From positions 1 through 40,904 of the forward strand of contig NZ_SDIK01000024.1 of NCBI RefSeq assembly GCF_008016795.1: a stretch of 40,904 bases of DNA. Direction: 5' to 3'. The stretch comes from Prevotella brunnea (GTDB lineage: Bacteria > Bacteroidota > Bacteroidia > Bacteroidales > Bacteroidaceae). Shown one piece after another: positions 23,177-33,916 of the stretch. The translations under genes were made by a program, and so were the position numbers. The notes beneath the pieces were generated by a model that saw only the letters and a program-made list of their open reading frames with translations, did not search any database and was not told where the DNA came from. The number at the start of each line of letters is the position of its first letter. Positions within the stretch are counted from its first letter, which is position 1.

Positions 23177-23288
23177 GATTGGGGTTTATTGATTTTCATT
23201 GATTGCTTTGATGTAGAACGAGAAACGTGATGAAACGACACTTTCGAATTCGGTAATGAGGAAGGCGACAGGGAACACTACTTGTGGC

Positions 23289-23319
23289 TTTTCTGTTCCA
23301 TAAAAAAATTGTACCTTTG
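23289..23319 (+). promoter_or_regulatory. Promoter of mfd
   Basis: TACCTTTG at 23312-23319 is a good -7 box; TTTT at 23289-23292 lies at -33 distance (19-base spacer). The start codon follows 19 bases after the box. Confidence 0.6.
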
Positions 23320-23338
23320 CAAGCGCAAGCGATTTGCG

Positions 23339-26300
23339 ATGAATATACAAGATTTACAACAACTCTACGCACTGTTGCCACAGGTAGGTGCGTTGTGCAA
23401 AGTACTGGAAGACAAGTCGGCAAAGACGGTTTTCCTGCAAGGACTCGTGGCCTCAGCTACACCGATGTTTTTCGCCTCCGTTGCACAAAGATGGCTGAAA
23501 ACGATACTTTTTGTGTTAAACGACAATGACGAGGCGGGATATTTCTACAACGATCTCAAGACGATTGCCATGCCAGAGGACGGCAAGGGGCAGACGGCAG
23601 AGGTACTGTTCTTCCCGTCGTCTTATCGACGTGCTGTGAAATACGGACAGCGTGATGCCGGAAACGAAATTCTGCGCACAGAGGTGCTTTCTCGATTGTC
23701 GGCTTTGGGAAACGATTTCGACAGGCAAGACTTTCCCCTGTACATTGTTACCGAGCCTGCGGCTTTGGCAGAACTGGTTGTTGCCAAACAAGGACTGAAT
23801 GAAAAGACACTGACCTTATCCGTTGGAGCGGTTGTAAATGTAACGGAAATAGAGAAAACTTTGCGAGCTTATGGTTTCGAGCAGGTGGATTACGTGTACG
23901 AACCCGGGCAGTTTGCGGTGAGAGGAAGTATATTGGATGTTTATTCTTATTCAAGCGAACTGCCGTTCCGCATCGACTTCTTCGGTAACGACATTGATAC
24001 GATTCGCACTTTTGAGGTAGAGAGCCAGCTCTCGCTCGGTAAGAAAGAGCGAGTGGAGATTGTGCCTGAGCTTACCTCTATCACGGAAGAGAGAGTCCCT
24101 TTCGCCCGGTTTCTTCCGGAAGAGACATTGCTTGTGATGAAAGACTTTTTGTTTGTTCGGGAAACGATAGAGCGAATTTATCATGAGGGATTTGCCTCGC
24201 AAGCCGTCATTGAGCAGATGGAAGATAAGACAGAGATGGAACAAAAAGAGTTGAGAGAGCAATTGAAAAGTATCTCCCTCCTCATTTCCGCTCATCAGTT
24301 CACCGGCGACGCACTAAACTTCAGGCGAATAGAATTCGGCGCGCATCGCACCGAGGATACTTCCATCATGGGCGGAGAGGCAACAATAAGTTTCGACATC
24401 ACCCCGCAGCCGCTCTTTCACAAGAACTTCGACTTGCTCACCAAGACTTTGCAGGACTATCTTCTGCAAGGCTACAAGCTCTACATCCTTGCCGACAGCG
24501 AGAAACAGACTGCCCGACTGCGCGACATCTTCGATAATATAGGAAACGAAACAGGCAGAGAACACATTCCCTTCACACCCGTCAGTCGCACGCTGCACGA
24601 GGGGTTTATCGACAATTCTTTGAAAGTTTGTTGCTTCACCGACCATCAGATATTCGACCGTTTCCACAAATACAACCTTAAATCAGACAAGGCAAGGCAA
24701 GGCAAGATGGCACTGACGATGAAGGAATTGCAGGAGATGGAGCCGGGCGACTTCCTCGTTCATGTGGATTTCGGCATCGGAAAGTTTGCCGGACTCGTCC
24801 GTGTGCCGGCAGGAGACTCCTATCAGGAGATGATAAGATTAGTCTATCAGCACAACGACATAGTGGATGTGTCCATCCACTCGCTCTACAAAATCAGCAA
24901 ATACCGGCGCGCCGACAGCGGAGAACAGCCGCGTCTTTCCGTTCTTGGCTCAGGAGCTTGGGAGCGGCTCAAGGAAAAGACCAAGAAACGCATCAAGGAT
25001 ATTGCACGCGACCTTATCAAGCTCTACGCCAAACGCCGACATGACAAGGGGTTTGCCTTCTCGTCCGACTCTTATATGCAGCACGAGCTGGAAGCATCTT
25101 TCCTCTACGAAGACACGCCCGACCAGCTGAAAGCAACGCAAGAGACGAAGCAAGACATGGAAAGCGCACGCCCGATGGACCGTCTCATCTGCGGAGATGT
25201 GGGCTTCGGAAAGACAGAAGTGGCAGTGCGGGCGGCCTTCAAAGCTGCCTGCGACGGCAAGCAGGTGGCAGTGCTCGTGCCGACAACGGTGCTTGCTTTT
25301 CAACATTTCCAGACGTTCAAGAAGCGGCTGAAAGATATGCCGGTAAGAGTGGATTATCTCTCGCGTGCCCGTTCGGCGAAGCAGACGAAAGAGGTTTTGG
25401 CAGACTTGGCAGAGGGGAAAATAGATATCCTCGTAGGCACACACAAGCTCATAGGCAAAAGCGTAAAGTGGAAAGACATCGGGCTACTCATCATCGACGA
25501 GGAACAGAAGTTCGGCGTATCGACCAAAGAGAAACTGCGCCAACTGAAATCGAACATCGACACGCTCACCATGTCGGCGACACCCATCCCCCGAACGCTC
25601 CAATTCTCACTGATGGGCGCAAGGGACATGAGCATCATGCGCACCCCTCCACCCAACCGCTATCCGATACAGACCGAGATACACACCTTCGGACATGAGG
25701 TCATCGCCGATGCCATCAACTTCGAGATGAGCCGCAATGGGCAAGTGTTCTTCGTAAACGACCGCATCGCCAATCTCCTGGAAATAGAGAAACTTATCAA
25801 TAAGTATGTACCAGATTGCAGAGTGGGGATAGGACATGGGCAGATGAGACCGGAAGCATTAGAAGAGATCGTCATGGGATTCATGAACCACGATTACGAC
25901 GTGCTGCTCTCAACAACCATCGTCGAGAATGGCATCGACATCTCAAACGCCAACACCATCATCATCAACGACGCCCACCGCTTCGGCCTTTCCGACCTGC
26001 ACCAAATGCGCGGACGTGTGGGACGCTCGAACAAAAAAGCCTTCTGCTATCTGCTCGCCCCACCCCTCTCGGCCCTCAATCCCGAAGCGCGCCGCCGGCT
26101 GGAAGCTCTTGAGACTTTCTCCGACCTCGGAAGTGGCTTCAGCCTCGCCATGCAGGACCTCGACATACGCGGTGCGGGCAACCTGCTCGGCGCAGAGCAA
26201 AGCGGATTTATGGAAGACCTGGGCTACGAAACCTATCAGAAAATCCTCTCGCAAGCTGTGACCGAATTGAGAAACGATGAGTTCCAAGACCTTTATGCCG

Positions 26301-26797
26301 AAGAGATGGCCGAAGGAAAAGAGATAACGGGCGACGACTTCGTGGACGACTGCGCCATAGAAAGCGACCTGGAAATGTATTTCCCCGACACCTACGTTCC
26401 CGGCAGCAGCGAGCGGATGCTCCTCTACCGGGAGCTGGACAATATTGAGCGCGACGAGGAACTCGATGCCTACCGCAAACGATTGGAAGACCGCTTCGGC
26501 CCCGTCCCCCGTCAAGGCGAGGAGCTGATGCAAGTCGTGGCCCTCCGTCGCATCGGCAGACGATTAGGCTGCGAGAAAATCATGCTCAAGCAAAGCACCC
26601 TCCAACTACAATTCGTCTCCAACCCCGACAGTGCCTACTACAAGAGCCGCGCCTTCGGCCGATGCCTCGACTACATCGGTCGCAACGCCCGCCGCTGCAC
26701 GCTGAAAGAAAAGTACGGAAAGCGGTTCATGGTTGTCAGCGGTGTGAAATCGGTCGGCGAAGGCGTATTCGTCCTGCGCGAGATAGAGAAAGGATAA
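23339..26797 (+). CDS. mfd: Transcription-repair coupling factor Mfd
   Basis: The ATG at 23339 gives 1,152 residues, normal for Mfd; an earlier in-frame start lies upstream of the promoter box and is rejected. Residues ~1-330 are the UvrB-homology region (PGQFAVRGSILDVYSY, FRIDFFGNDIDTIRTF). The RNA-polymerase-interacting domain follows (~470-550, GDFLVHVDFGIGKFAGL). The translocase has ICGDVGFGKTEVAVRAAF (Walker A), IIDEEQKFGV (DEEQ box), SATPIPRTLQFSLMGARD, and GRVGRSNKKAFCYLL (motif VI). The C-terminal TRCF domain covers the last ~150 residues. Mfd removes stalled RNA polymerase and recruits UvrA for repair. It is the first chromosomal gene to the right of the integrative element and converges with the transporter gene. 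Confidence 0.97.
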   Translation: MNIQDLQQLYALLPQVGALCKVLEDKSAKTVFLQGLVASATPMFFASVAQRWLKTILFVLNDNDEAGYFYNDLKTIAMPEDGKGQTAEVLFFPSSYRRAVKYGQRDAGNEILRTEVLSRLSALGNDFDRQDFPLYIVTEPAALAELVVAKQGLNEKTLTLSVGAVVNVTEIEKTLRAYGFEQVDYVYEPGQFAVRGSILDVYSYSSELPFRIDFFGNDIDTIRTFEVESQLSLGKKERVEIVPELTSITEERVPFARFLPEETLLVMKDFLFVRETIERIYHEGFASQAVIEQMEDKTEMEQKELREQLKSISLLISAHQFTGDALNFRRIEFGAHRTEDTSIMGGEATISFDITPQPLFHKNFDLLTKTLQDYLLQGYKLYILADSEKQTARLRDIFDNIGNETGREHIPFTPVSRTLHEGFIDNSLKVCCFTDHQIFDRFHKYNLKSDKARQGKMALTMKELQEMEPGDFLVHVDFGIGKFAGLVRVPAGDSYQEMIRLVYQHNDIVDVSIHSLYKISKYRRADSGEQPRLSVLGSGAWERLKEKTKKRIKDIARDLIKLYAKRRHDKGFAFSSDSYMQHELEASFLYEDTPDQLKATQETKQDMESARPMDRLICGDVGFGKTEVAVRAAFKAACDGKQVAVLVPTTVLAFQHFQTFKKRLKDMPVRVDYLSRARSAKQTKEVLADLAEGKIDILVGTHKLIGKSVKWKDIGLLIIDEEQKFGVSTKEKLRQLKSNIDTLTMSATPIPRTLQFSLMGARDMSIMRTPPPNRYPIQTEIHTFGHEVIADAINFEMSRNGQVFFVNDRIANLLEIEKLINKYVPDCRVGIGHGQMRPEALEEIVMGFMNHDYDVLLSTTIVENGIDISNANTIIINDAHRFGLSDLHQMRGRVGRSNKKAFCYLLAPPLSALNPEARRRLEALETFSDLGSGFSLAMQDLDIRGAGNLLGAEQSGFMEDLGYETYQKILSQAVTELRNDEFQDLYAEEMAEGKEITGDDFVDDCAIESDLEMYFPDTYVPGSSERMLLYRELDNIERDEELDAYRKRLEDRFGPVPRQGEELMQVVALRRIGRRLGCEKIMLKQSTLQLQFVSNPDSAYYKSRAFGRCLDYIGRNARRCTLKEKYGKRFMVVSGVKSVGEGVFVLREIEKG

Positions 26798-26886
26798 GAC
26801 AAAAAAGCAGAACACAATTGATAACATCTCTCAACGAGCGGACAAACAAAATATTTTGCCCACAACTAATAAACCGTGCGAACAGT

Positions 26887-28182
26887 TCAATCGCTGCTGG
26901 AAATGTGTGAAGAGTCGCTTTGGTTTGCCAAGGCTTTCGACTTCTTAAGGAAAGCGGCAACAAGGAACGGAAGAATATTAACAACGCCCACAATAACAAA
27001 GAATCTCCGATAGCCTACATATTCTTGTAGGATGCCCGTAAACCAACCGGACGACATCAGAGAGAAAGCAGCCAACGCACTTGCCATGGAGAATTTGAAC
27101 ACGGAATATTTGCCACGCGAACAATAGAATAGCAGGAATAAATATGCCGTAATGCCGTAGCCAAAACCAAACTGTTCCACAACAACGCAAGCATTCACGA
27201 TGGAAAGTGTGGAGATGAAATTATGGCTAAGATAGATGAACAGCAGTTTAGGCAGCGTGAGCGCAACCGTCATGGACCACAGACAACGTCTTAAACCATA
27301 TCGCCGTACATATTTAACGCCCAATGCCAATCCGAAGATAGAAGCAAAAGCCCCCAATGTGCCTTGCGTCAAGCCCAATTCCTGTGGCGACAGACTAAGT
27401 CCGCCATTGCTACCCGGATCGATGAGAAACAAGGGGGCGATGCGAAAGAACATCCCCTCGGGTATTAGGAAAAACAAAAGAAAACAAAGCAAAGCCATAT
27501 AATCCGGCAACTGCATAAAAGCGGTCTTGGTTTCCATCCACCATCGCTTTGTCATTCCACTCCATAGGGCTATGGAGGGCTTATCTTTCACGCGAGGAAT
27601 CATAAAGAAATGATAAAGAAACAAAACAAGAAACGTGAGAGATAGGAAACGAAAGGTCAGCGTCCAAGAAGTGATTACCGACCGTTTCAGCACTTCCAAA
27701 TTGCCGGCTATCATCGTGGGGATGCCCAAACCAACAACCACCGACAAGAGCAGAAAGGCACCAAAGACTCCGGGCATACGCGTCTGACGCGAGTTAAGAT
27801 ACTGTCTATAGAACCGAGCTATCGCTACATCATGCACCACCGCACCACATCCCATGATGAAAAAAAACACCGCAGTGAGCAATGACCAATGCCGGGAGGA
27901 GATGCTGCTCGCCACACCAAACATGCAAAAAGCCATCAGCAGTTCCATCGCCAATATCCAAGAACGCCTTGTAGAGTAGCCGTTCACCACGCGTCCAAGA
28001 AGGGGGCGGAGAATGAAAGGAACGAAAAACCACGAGGTGTTGAGTGTGATGGTACCATTCGACTGCCCCATACGATTATAAAAAACCAACGATACCAAAA
28101 AGACTATAACATAGGGCAGTCCGCGGGTAAAATGTACCGTGGACAGCCATAGCCAATCGCGCCTTTTACAGTTATCAGTCAT
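26887..28182 (-). CDS. MFS transporter, AmpG/PAT-like
   Basis: This 431-residue membrane protein has about 12 predicted helices with the major facilitator layout; the pair PFILRPLLGRVVNGYSTRRSWI corresponds to the cytosolic loop 2-3 motif. Overall pattern resembles AmpG-like permeases of the PAT family, which import anhydromuropeptides or other small molecules. The gene starts 3 bases after the stop of the large glycosyltransferase/SpoIID protein on the same strand, so both are one operon. Because SpoIID-type domains act on peptidoglycan glycan, a joint role in muropeptide handling is plausible but is inference; the substrate cannot be read from sequence. Confidence 0.7.
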   Translation of the reverse strand: MTDNCKRRDWLWLSTVHFTRGLPYVIVFLVSLVFYNRMGQSNGTITLNTSWFFVPFILRPLLGRVVNGYSTRRSWILAMELLMAFCMFGVASSISSRHWSLLTAVFFFIMGCGAVVHDVAIARFYRQYLNSRQTRMPGVFGAFLLLSVVVGLGIPTMIAGNLEVLKRSVITSWTLTFRFLSLTFLVLFLYHFFMIPRVKDKPSIALWSGMTKRWWMETKTAFMQLPDYMALLCFLLFFLIPEGMFFRIAPLFLIDPGSNGGLSLSPQELGLTQGTLGAFASIFGLALGVKYVRRYGLRRCLWSMTVALTLPKLLFIYLSHNFISTLSIVNACVVVEQFGFGYGITAYLFLLFYCSRGKYSVFKFSMASALAAFSLMSSGWFTGILQEYVGYRRFFVIVGVVNILPFLVAAFLKKSKALANQSDSSHISSSD

Positions 28183-28185
28183 CGT

Positions 28186-31100
28186 TCAATATATTTTTTC
28201 TATGCTCGCCCCCCGATAATAGTGTAGCAGTATTTCCTTGTATTCATAACCTTTCGCGCCCATCACGGCAGCACCAATCTGACAAAGTCCAACGCCGTGT
28301 CCCCAACCGGCACCAACAATATGGAACTTTTGAGCGACACCATTAATGAAGTCGCTTTTTTCTACTACAAACGCCGAACTGTATAAATGCGATTTGCTCA
28401 AAACGCGACGTATTTCAAGCTCTTTTCCTATGGTAAGACTGCGTTCCGTTCCCACTATTCGCAAACGAAAAATACGCCCACTCACCCCTCTTTCAAGCGG
28501 TATGAGGTCTATTATCTTGCCAAATTTTATACCTGTCTTTTCCTCTATCAACGCCGACAATGTTTGTTGATCGTAGTCTTGCGTCCAACGATAGAAATCC
28601 TGAGTTTCTTGATCAAAATCATTGAGCACTTGGCGCAGTATGCTCGCATCCTTAGTGTTGCAGAAAGCCTGTGGGGAAGATAAGATCCACTTACGAGCGT
28701 TTTCCTCATTGGTCAAATCTGAAACCAACGTATTGTCGGGCATCGTGTCGGGAAGAGATACCAAATAGGGCTTTTTGATATTCTCCCAACAATACTGAAA
28801 CTCCTCAGTTGCTCCTCCACAGCATTTACTGTAACGAGCATCGCAAATTTTCCCATCGTAAGTAAGTATCTCTCCGGACGTCCGGCGGATGGCTTCTGCC
28901 ACATGTCGATTGGCAGACTTGGTAATTCCTTGATAACGTTGACAATGATCATCGGCACAAACATCGAAAATGGTGTGGTCTTCACGGTCATACCAACGTA
29001 TCAATTCATCGTCCTTATTAATTAAGGAGAAAGCTGTCCGCTTACATTCCCCCATCCGCTTTCTTTTTTCTATCTGTGCCAAAAGCCAACTTCTCGATAT
29101 TACAGCGTGCGCCTTGAGCAACTCGAGCGAAGAAGTGGCACGCATCTCACTGGAGATAACACTCGTTAGATAGGTTTCTACGGGTAATTCGTTGATGGCG
29201 CATATCTTGTCATTGGCTATCACCAAGCGCAAATCCCCTTGAAAGGTTTGAGCTTCCTTTCGTTCCCAATGAAAGTTTACACCAATAGTTACGTCTTCGA
29301 GCGTGATAGACGCTGACTCCGCTTTGGCTACAAAAGAAAGTTCACGATACTTCTGCCCATGCCAAAGGATTTCGCTTTCCTTCAATATCACGATTTGTTT
29401 GCCCGAACTATCTCGTCCATTTACTTCAAAAGTGCCGTTGAGCGTGAAATGTAGTTCTTCCCCACTCACAATGCCGACCTTTACAATAGGTTCACGATAT
29501 GGAAAACGAGCACGCATCAATTTTTGATTGTGTTTTCTTATCTTCCCACAGACCTCTTCCATCTGTCCGGGTGATAGTACGACTTCGCTCATGATTTCTT
29601 TTAAATGCTCTGCTGTAATCCTATCAAAATCTTCTTTTCTGGGAAGAATAAGCAAACCGCCCATATCCAAAGCTCCCGGGCTGATGAGATATTGTTTTTC
29701 TCCGGACGCAAAATAGCAGTCCGGGCGATGTTTGCGACGTGGGAAAACAATGGAAAGCGTATCGGCACCATCTTTCCATACGATGATGTTCATCATCGGC
29801 TCGGCATCGCCATTGCAAAGAGGCAGAGCATCGTAAACCATTCGGAACATTTGCTCATCGGTGGTAACGGAACGACTTCTGATAACTATGGCAGGGTAAG
29901 CAAAGTTTTTTATCAATGATATGCTCTCATGCTCGTTCTGCCTCAACAACACTTCAGCATTATCGTTCAGTCGGTTCCACATTCTCCGCAAAGGCAGGGT
30001 GTTGCTTGAGCCTCCCTGAAAATGAAGATGGTCGGGAGCACTCGCTCCACACTTGGGTCCGTTGTAAAAGAACATCCACCCCGGATGGGCGTTCGCCAAT
30101 CGGTGCAGAGTGGCATAGTGTCCGGCAATCCGCTGTGGCTGATGCTGTTTGCAGGCAATGGTAAAATGTATGGGAAGAATGGGGAAAGGATTCACAAGAA
30201 TATCGAATTCCTCATTGAAAGACTTCACCATCTGTTCTTCCGGACGATTGGAATCGCACAGGAAGCATGGACGAGTGGCAATGGCAATCTTGTCTATCTT
30301 TGCCCCGGTACTCACCATCCGTGCCGGATTGAACTGCGTTTCCAGTTCGCCCAGCGTGCGTGTGTGCACAGATTTCAAATCAGCGTATCGCTTTTTGGCG
30401 TCGTTCCACTTATCCAACTGGCTGTAAAAAAAAGGCTTCAGCTCCTCCTCATTCTCCTCATCGCCACCTTTGTTCAGTTCTTGGCGGGCAAGAAGCTCTA
30501 TGGTGCGTATCCTATCTTTATACAAATTGTTGGAATTTATTTTCTCCACGCTCAATGCCGCATCGCTGTTACCTCCCCACCGGCGACACAAATAGAGTTC
30601 CTCATAGATGCGCCCGATACGATACTGACGACTGAAAGCCAAGCCTACGGCATAATCTTCACCATAACTTGTGTTTGGAAATCTTACTTCTCGCGCCAAA
30701 GGGGTGTAGAAAGCGCGAGGAGCTCCCAAGCCGTTGATGCGCAAGGCATTGTTGCACCCATTTGCCTCCGTCCATTCCGTATGGTCGATCAGTCCCGGTG
30801 GTAAGGTATTCAACTCAAAATCGCACATACGATACGAACCAATTATCATTGCTGCCTTTTGTTCTCGAAAAGCATGAACAATCTTCCGCAACGTGGCGTT
30901 CGAAGAATAAAGATCATCGCTGTCCAATTGCACGGCAAATCGTCCGCAACGAGCATCGTCAATGGCATAGTTCCAACATCCTCCGATACCCAAATCATTC
31001 CTGTGAGGAATAAGATGAATCAGTCTTTCGTCAGTTCTTGCCATCTTGGAGAGGATAGCCGTAGTGCTGTCCGTGGAATGATTATCCACCACTATCACGT

Positions 31101-31947
31101 TGTATTTGAAATCGACCTGCTGTTTCAGTGCCGATTCCACGGCATCATGAATGGTTTTTTCACGATTGAAAACGGGAATAACGACAGAGGCTTCCACTTC
31201 AAATCCATCCTCTTTAAAATCGGGTTGGATGTATTTCTCCGTATCAATCAAGGCGCCCATCGCCGAGAGGTGATTCGTAACGGCTTTTTCCATCTCTATC
31301 TGAACATCTCGATTGCGTGGGTTTACGTAATCGAACTGTTTTTCACCACTCGCTCGCAGGTCGTTCTCTTCCTCTATGTAAAGGTATTCGTTCAAATGGA
31401 AGATCTTCCCCGCCCTACTTAGGAACAGGCGCAGGTCGTACCACCCGGCAAACTTATAATCGTTCGTGCCGATATACCGCTCATATTCTTTCAAGCCATC
31501 GGTGGCTATCAAGACCAGCGATCCAAAGTCGAAGTCATCGCGAACGCTACCTGCCTGATAATCAATCGTGGGGTGCTTCACCGTCTTGCCATCTTCCACC
31601 GAATAGCGGTCGGCATACACCATTTTGGCACCGGTAGCCGAAGCCACTTGCAGCAATCGCTCCAAAGCGTGATGTCCCGGTATTACCGGTGAACTCTTCA
31701 TGCAGAACAACACGTACTCGGCTGAAGCGTGATGCGCCATGGCACACATTGTCTTGGCAGACAGGAAATAATCTGTGGCAATGGTTTTCACGTTTTCCGG
31801 AAGTCTCATGGTGGCTTCCATGTCGTCGGAAATAAGCAAATAAACCTGTTCAACCGCACTACACGATCGGAACGGCTCCGTTAATTTTTCCGCTGTTCGC
31901 AGGTCTTCGCAAGAAAGGAAGCAATCTATTTTCTTTTTTATGTTCAT
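28186..31947 (-). CDS. Glycosyltransferase family 2 / DUF4922 / SpoIID fusion protein
   Basis: The ATG at 31947 gives 1,253 residues; a GTG nine codons upstream is possible. Residues ~1-235 look like a degenerate glycosyltransferase-like part. Residues ~250-470 are a GT2 domain ([19 protein letters not shown], acidic motif DSDD at 342-345, [13 protein letters not shown]). Residues ~530-830 match DUF4922, a GalT/Ap4A-phosphorylase relative with the catalytic-type motif HLHFQ at 640-644 and a CFLC pair. Residues ~910-1253 are a SpoIID/LytB domain with the catalytic-type Glu934 (SSEM), CCGGATEEF and [17 protein letters not shown]. No signal peptide is seen, which is unexpected for a peptidoglycan-cleaving SpoIID domain. 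Followed by the AmpG-like gene. Confidence 0.85.
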   Translation of the reverse strand: MNIKKKIDCFLSCEDLRTAEKLTEPFRSCSAVEQVYLLISDDMEATMRLPENVKTIATDYFLSAKTMCAMAHHASAEYVLFCMKSSPVIPGHHALERLLQVASATGAKMVYADRYSVEDGKTVKHPTIDYQAGSVRDDFDFGSLVLIATDGLKEYERYIGTNDYKFAGWYDLRLFLSRAGKIFHLNEYLYIEEENDLRASGEKQFDYVNPRNRDVQIEMEKAVTNHLSAMGALIDTEKYIQPDFKEDGFEVEASVVIPVFNREKTIHDAVESALKQQVDFKYNVIVVDNHSTDSTTAILSKMARTDERLIHLIPHRNDLGIGGCWNYAIDDARCGRFAVQLDSDDLYSSNATLRKIVHAFREQKAAMIIGSYRMCDFELNTLPPGLIDHTEWTEANGCNNALRINGLGAPRAFYTPLAREVRFPNTSYGEDYAVGLAFSRQYRIGRIYEELYLCRRWGGNSDAALSVEKINSNNLYKDRIRTIELLARQELNKGGDEENEEELKPFFYSQLDKWNDAKKRYADLKSVHTRTLGELETQFNPARMVSTGAKIDKIAIATRPCFLCDSNRPEEQMVKSFNEEFDILVNPFPILPIHFTIACKQHQPQRIAGHYATLHRLANAHPGWMFFYNGPKCGASAPDHLHFQGGSSNTLPLRRMWNRLNDNAEVLLRQNEHESISLIKNFAYPAIVIRSRSVTTDEQMFRMVYDALPLCNGDAEPMMNIIVWKDGADTLSIVFPRRKHRPDCYFASGEKQYLISPGALDMGGLLILPRKEDFDRITAEHLKEIMSEVVLSPGQMEEVCGKIRKHNQKLMRARFPYREPIVKVGIVSGEELHFTLNGTFEVNGRDSSGKQIVILKESEILWHGQKYRELSFVAKAESASITLEDVTIGVNFHWERKEAQTFQGDLRLVIANDKICAINELPVETYLTSVISSEMRATSSLELLKAHAVISRSWLLAQIEKRKRMGECKRTAFSLINKDDELIRWYDREDHTIFDVCADDHCQRYQGITKSANRHVAEAIRRTSGEILTYDGKICDARYSKCCGGATEEFQYCWENIKKPYLVSLPDTMPDNTLVSDLTNEENARKWILSSPQAFCNTKDASILRQVLNDFDQETQDFYRWTQDYDQQTLSALIEEKTGIKFGKIIDLIPLERGVSGRIFRLRIVGTERSLTIGKELEIRRVLSKSHLYSSAFVVEKSDFINGVAQKFHIVGAGWGHGVGLCQIGAAVMGAKGYEYKEILLHYYRGASIEKIY

Positions 31948-32000
31948 TTGATTATAATCATTGATGAGAAGCACTCCTGATGAGTCAGGAAATGTCTATG

Positions 32001-32008
32001 CAAAGATA
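32001..32008 (-). promoter_or_regulatory. Minus-strand -7 box of the GT2/SpoIID-MFS operon
   Basis: The minus strand reads TATCTTTG, 53 bases upstream of the start at 31947. Confidence 0.55.
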
Positions 32009-32098
32009 GGATAGAAATGTGAGAATAACGAAAAATTTATGGGTTTTTAGAGTGGAAAAGCAATTGTAACCACCCTCATCAACAAAGGGGGAGAGATT

Positions 32099-32118
32099 GA
32101 TATGTTTGCAAACATATC
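32099..32118. promoter_or_regulatory. Perfect 20-bp palindrome in divergent region (candidate operator)
   Basis: GATATGTTTG is followed directly by CAAACATATC. It lies in the 373-base gap between the GT2/SpoIID operon (minus) and hsp20 (plus). Apart from this, the minus-strand promoter box and a T/C-rich stretch near 32130-32160, I see nothing else in the gap. Confidence 0.45.
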
Positions 32119-32320
32119 CGCTTATTCCCTCTTTTATCTTCCATTCTTTACCTCTTTTAAGGGGAATAGATTCGCCTTAAAGAAGCCATCGAAGGGAAGA
32201 GATGCGCCAAAAAGTCATAAATTTCTGACAAACTGACATGAAATATCATTTGGTATGCAACTTGTCTTTATAGTGAGTGAAAACATTAGACAACCCTTTA
32301 AAGAATAGGAGATAAAGATT

Positions 32321-32728
32321 ATGTATAGAAACTCATGGTTACCGGAAGTATTCAACGACTTCTTTTACAACAACAACATGCCCAAGGCAAATGCTACTGC
32401 CCCTGCCATCAACGTTTTGGAGTCTGATAAGGATTATAAAGTGGAATTAGCGGCACCGGGGTTGTGCAAGGATGATTTTGAAATAAACATCAATAACGAT
32501 GGTGATTTGACCATTAAGATGGAAAAGAAAGAGGATGTGAACGAGCAGAAAGCCCATTATCTTCGTCGCGAGTTCTCCTACAGCAAATACGAGCAAACGC
32601 TTATATTGCCGGATGATGTGAACAAGGAGAAGATTGGAGCGAAGATGAACGATGGTGTTTTGGTTATCACCTTACCGAAGCTGGAGCAGAACATTAAGAA
32701 GATTGCTCGCCAGATTGAAGTGGGCTAA
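32321..32728 (+). CDS. Small heat shock protein (Hsp20 family)
   Basis: The 135-residue protein is an ATP-independent holdase chaperone of the cytosol. The alpha-crystallin domain runs from about residue 28 to 125 (INVLESDKDYKVELAAPGLCKDDFEININNDGDLTIKME, the conserved EFSYSKYEQTLILPDDVN segment and GVLVITLPK near the end). The short N-terminus WLPEVFNDFF and the C-terminal IARQI-type tail are typical. A GGAG ribosome site precedes the ATG. It stands alone, with its own terminator downstream. A weak sigma-54-like pattern upstream is recorded as rejected. Confidence 0.92.
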   Translation: MYRNSWLPEVFNDFFYNNNMPKANATAPAINVLESDKDYKVELAAPGLCKDDFEININNDGDLTIKMEKKEDVNEQKAHYLRREFSYSKYEQTLILPDDVNKEKIGAKMNDGVLVITLPKLEQNIKKIARQIEVG

Positions 32729-32756
32729 TCAGTCAGATAAGTGTAGTTGTTAGGTT

Positions 32757-32789
32757 AAGCCTCGGACGTTATGACGTTCGGGGCTTTTT
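32757..32789 (+). terminator. Terminator of hsp20
   Basis: GCCTCGGACGT (32759-32769) pairs with ACGTTCGGGGC (32774-32784), loop TATG, followed by TTTTT. The stem has two G-T type pairs. Confidence 0.8.
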
Positions 32790-32846
32790 CATACTGCATG
32801 AGATTGCCTATGGCTGAAGAATGGGTTTCGTTCCTGCCGATTAGAG

Positions 32847-33884
32847 TCAGAAACGCGTCATGAATTCGATCACAAACTTGTCTTTTTCCGATGGTTTCGG
32901 TATGCCGTCTTTCCCATAAAAATACTTTTCATAATTCAGTCGGATATCCGAGATGAAAGGTTTGTCGAGACTGAGTGTTACCCCTCCCGTAACACGCGAC
33001 CGCTTGTAGTCGGTAATGCGCATTTCGCCCGCTTCGTTTTCCTTCCCATCAAGATAACGAATGCCATCGCTATGGTCGTTCATGAAATCATAACGAAGCA
33101 GTGGCGACACCTTGACGAAGAACTTATTGCGTAACTTAATGTCATAATTTACAAAGGCATCCACCGCATGAACGGGATGGAAAGCCCCAGCATCATAGTG
33201 TTTATAAAGATATTCCAATTCCACATGCCAATTGTGCCCGTGATAATAAGTGCCTACATCATACATCATCACGGATATATGGTCGGGCTTTATCTTCTGC
33301 GTACTCAACGTGAGATTAAAACCGTGCGGAAAAAAGATTTGCGCCTTGGCGGAATAGTTCACACTGTTTGTCCAATAATCTTTCTGATTGGTGAGTCCGG
33401 ACCCATTGAAAGCTCCTGCTTCCAAACGGATGGGAAATCCCACGTTGAACGTATAACCCAGCGTCGCGCCCACATCGCGGACATTACCTACTTGTTTGGC
33501 AATGAAGGAGCGATTGGCGAAATATTGTTGATGAGGAGAGCGATGGGCATCGATGGTAAACGGAACGCGCATCTGTCCGATGGTGAAGTCGAATTTGCTT
33601 ATGGGTGTCAGTCGTGTATAAGCGTCCAACATCTTAATCTTTCCCTCATCGGAAAGGTCTATCTCAGCTTTGTAGCTCACCCAGTGGTTCACTTTTCCGT
33701 CAAGACTGACTCGCGCCGTGCGCACCTGAAATCTTCCTTTCTTGTCTTGTGGTTGATATTCGTACTTACCGCGAACTGTTCCGTGAACATGAACCGCCCG
33801 ATCAATATCGTTCTCTTCTTGAGCATGAACAGGTGTCGCAATCAAAGCGACAGCCACCGCGATACTCACCAAATAATTGTGCAT
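32847..33884 (-). CDS. OprP/OprO-like outer membrane porin
   Basis: The ATG at 33884 gives 345 residues with a signal peptide (MHNYLVSIAVAVALIATPVHAQ). The nine-codon upstream extension overlaps the promoter box and is not used. The mature part follows the phosphate-selective porin O/P family: VRGKYEYQPQDKKGRFQVRTARVSLDGKVNHWVSYKAEIDLSDEGKIKMLDAYTRL, FDFTIGQMRVPFTID, alternating strands and a C-terminal phenylalanine (FVIEFMTRF). Such barrels pass phosphate or polyphosphate in Pseudomonas; in Bacteroidota the substrate is not established. The polyphosphate genes ppk1 and ppx lie nearby in the other orientation, which makes phosphate a plausible substrate. Confidence 0.8.
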   Translation of the reverse strand: MHNYLVSIAVAVALIATPVHAQEENDIDRAVHVHGTVRGKYEYQPQDKKGRFQVRTARVSLDGKVNHWVSYKAEIDLSDEGKIKMLDAYTRLTPISKFDFTIGQMRVPFTIDAHRSPHQQYFANRSFIAKQVGNVRDVGATLGYTFNVGFPIRLEAGAFNGSGLTNQKDYWTNSVNYSAKAQIFFPHGFNLTLSTQKIKPDHISVMMYDVGTYYHGHNWHVELEYLYKHYDAGAFHPVHAVDAFVNYDIKLRNKFFVKVSPLLRYDFMNDHSDGIRYLDGKENEAGEMRITDYKRSRVTGGVTLSLDKPFISDIRLNYEKYFYGKDGIPKPSEKDKFVIEFMTRF

Positions 33885-33908
33885 AACCGGTATATTTTTA
33901 TTTTGGCG

Positions 33909-33916
33909 CAAAATTA
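33909..33916 (-). promoter_or_regulatory. Minus-strand -7 box of the porin gene
   Basis: The minus strand reads TAATTTTG, 24 bases upstream of the porin start. Confidence 0.6.

Noticed and set aside
30022..30804. Plus-strand ORF of 260 residues inside the GT2/DUF4922/SpoIID gene
   Set aside because: Antisense to clear conserved domains; composition reflects the opposite strand.
32251..32266. Sigma-54-like promoter (TGGTAT-N5-TTGTC) upstream of hsp20
   Set aside because: Only a partial match to TGGCAC-N5-TTGC with the -12 GC not conserved; too weak to report.
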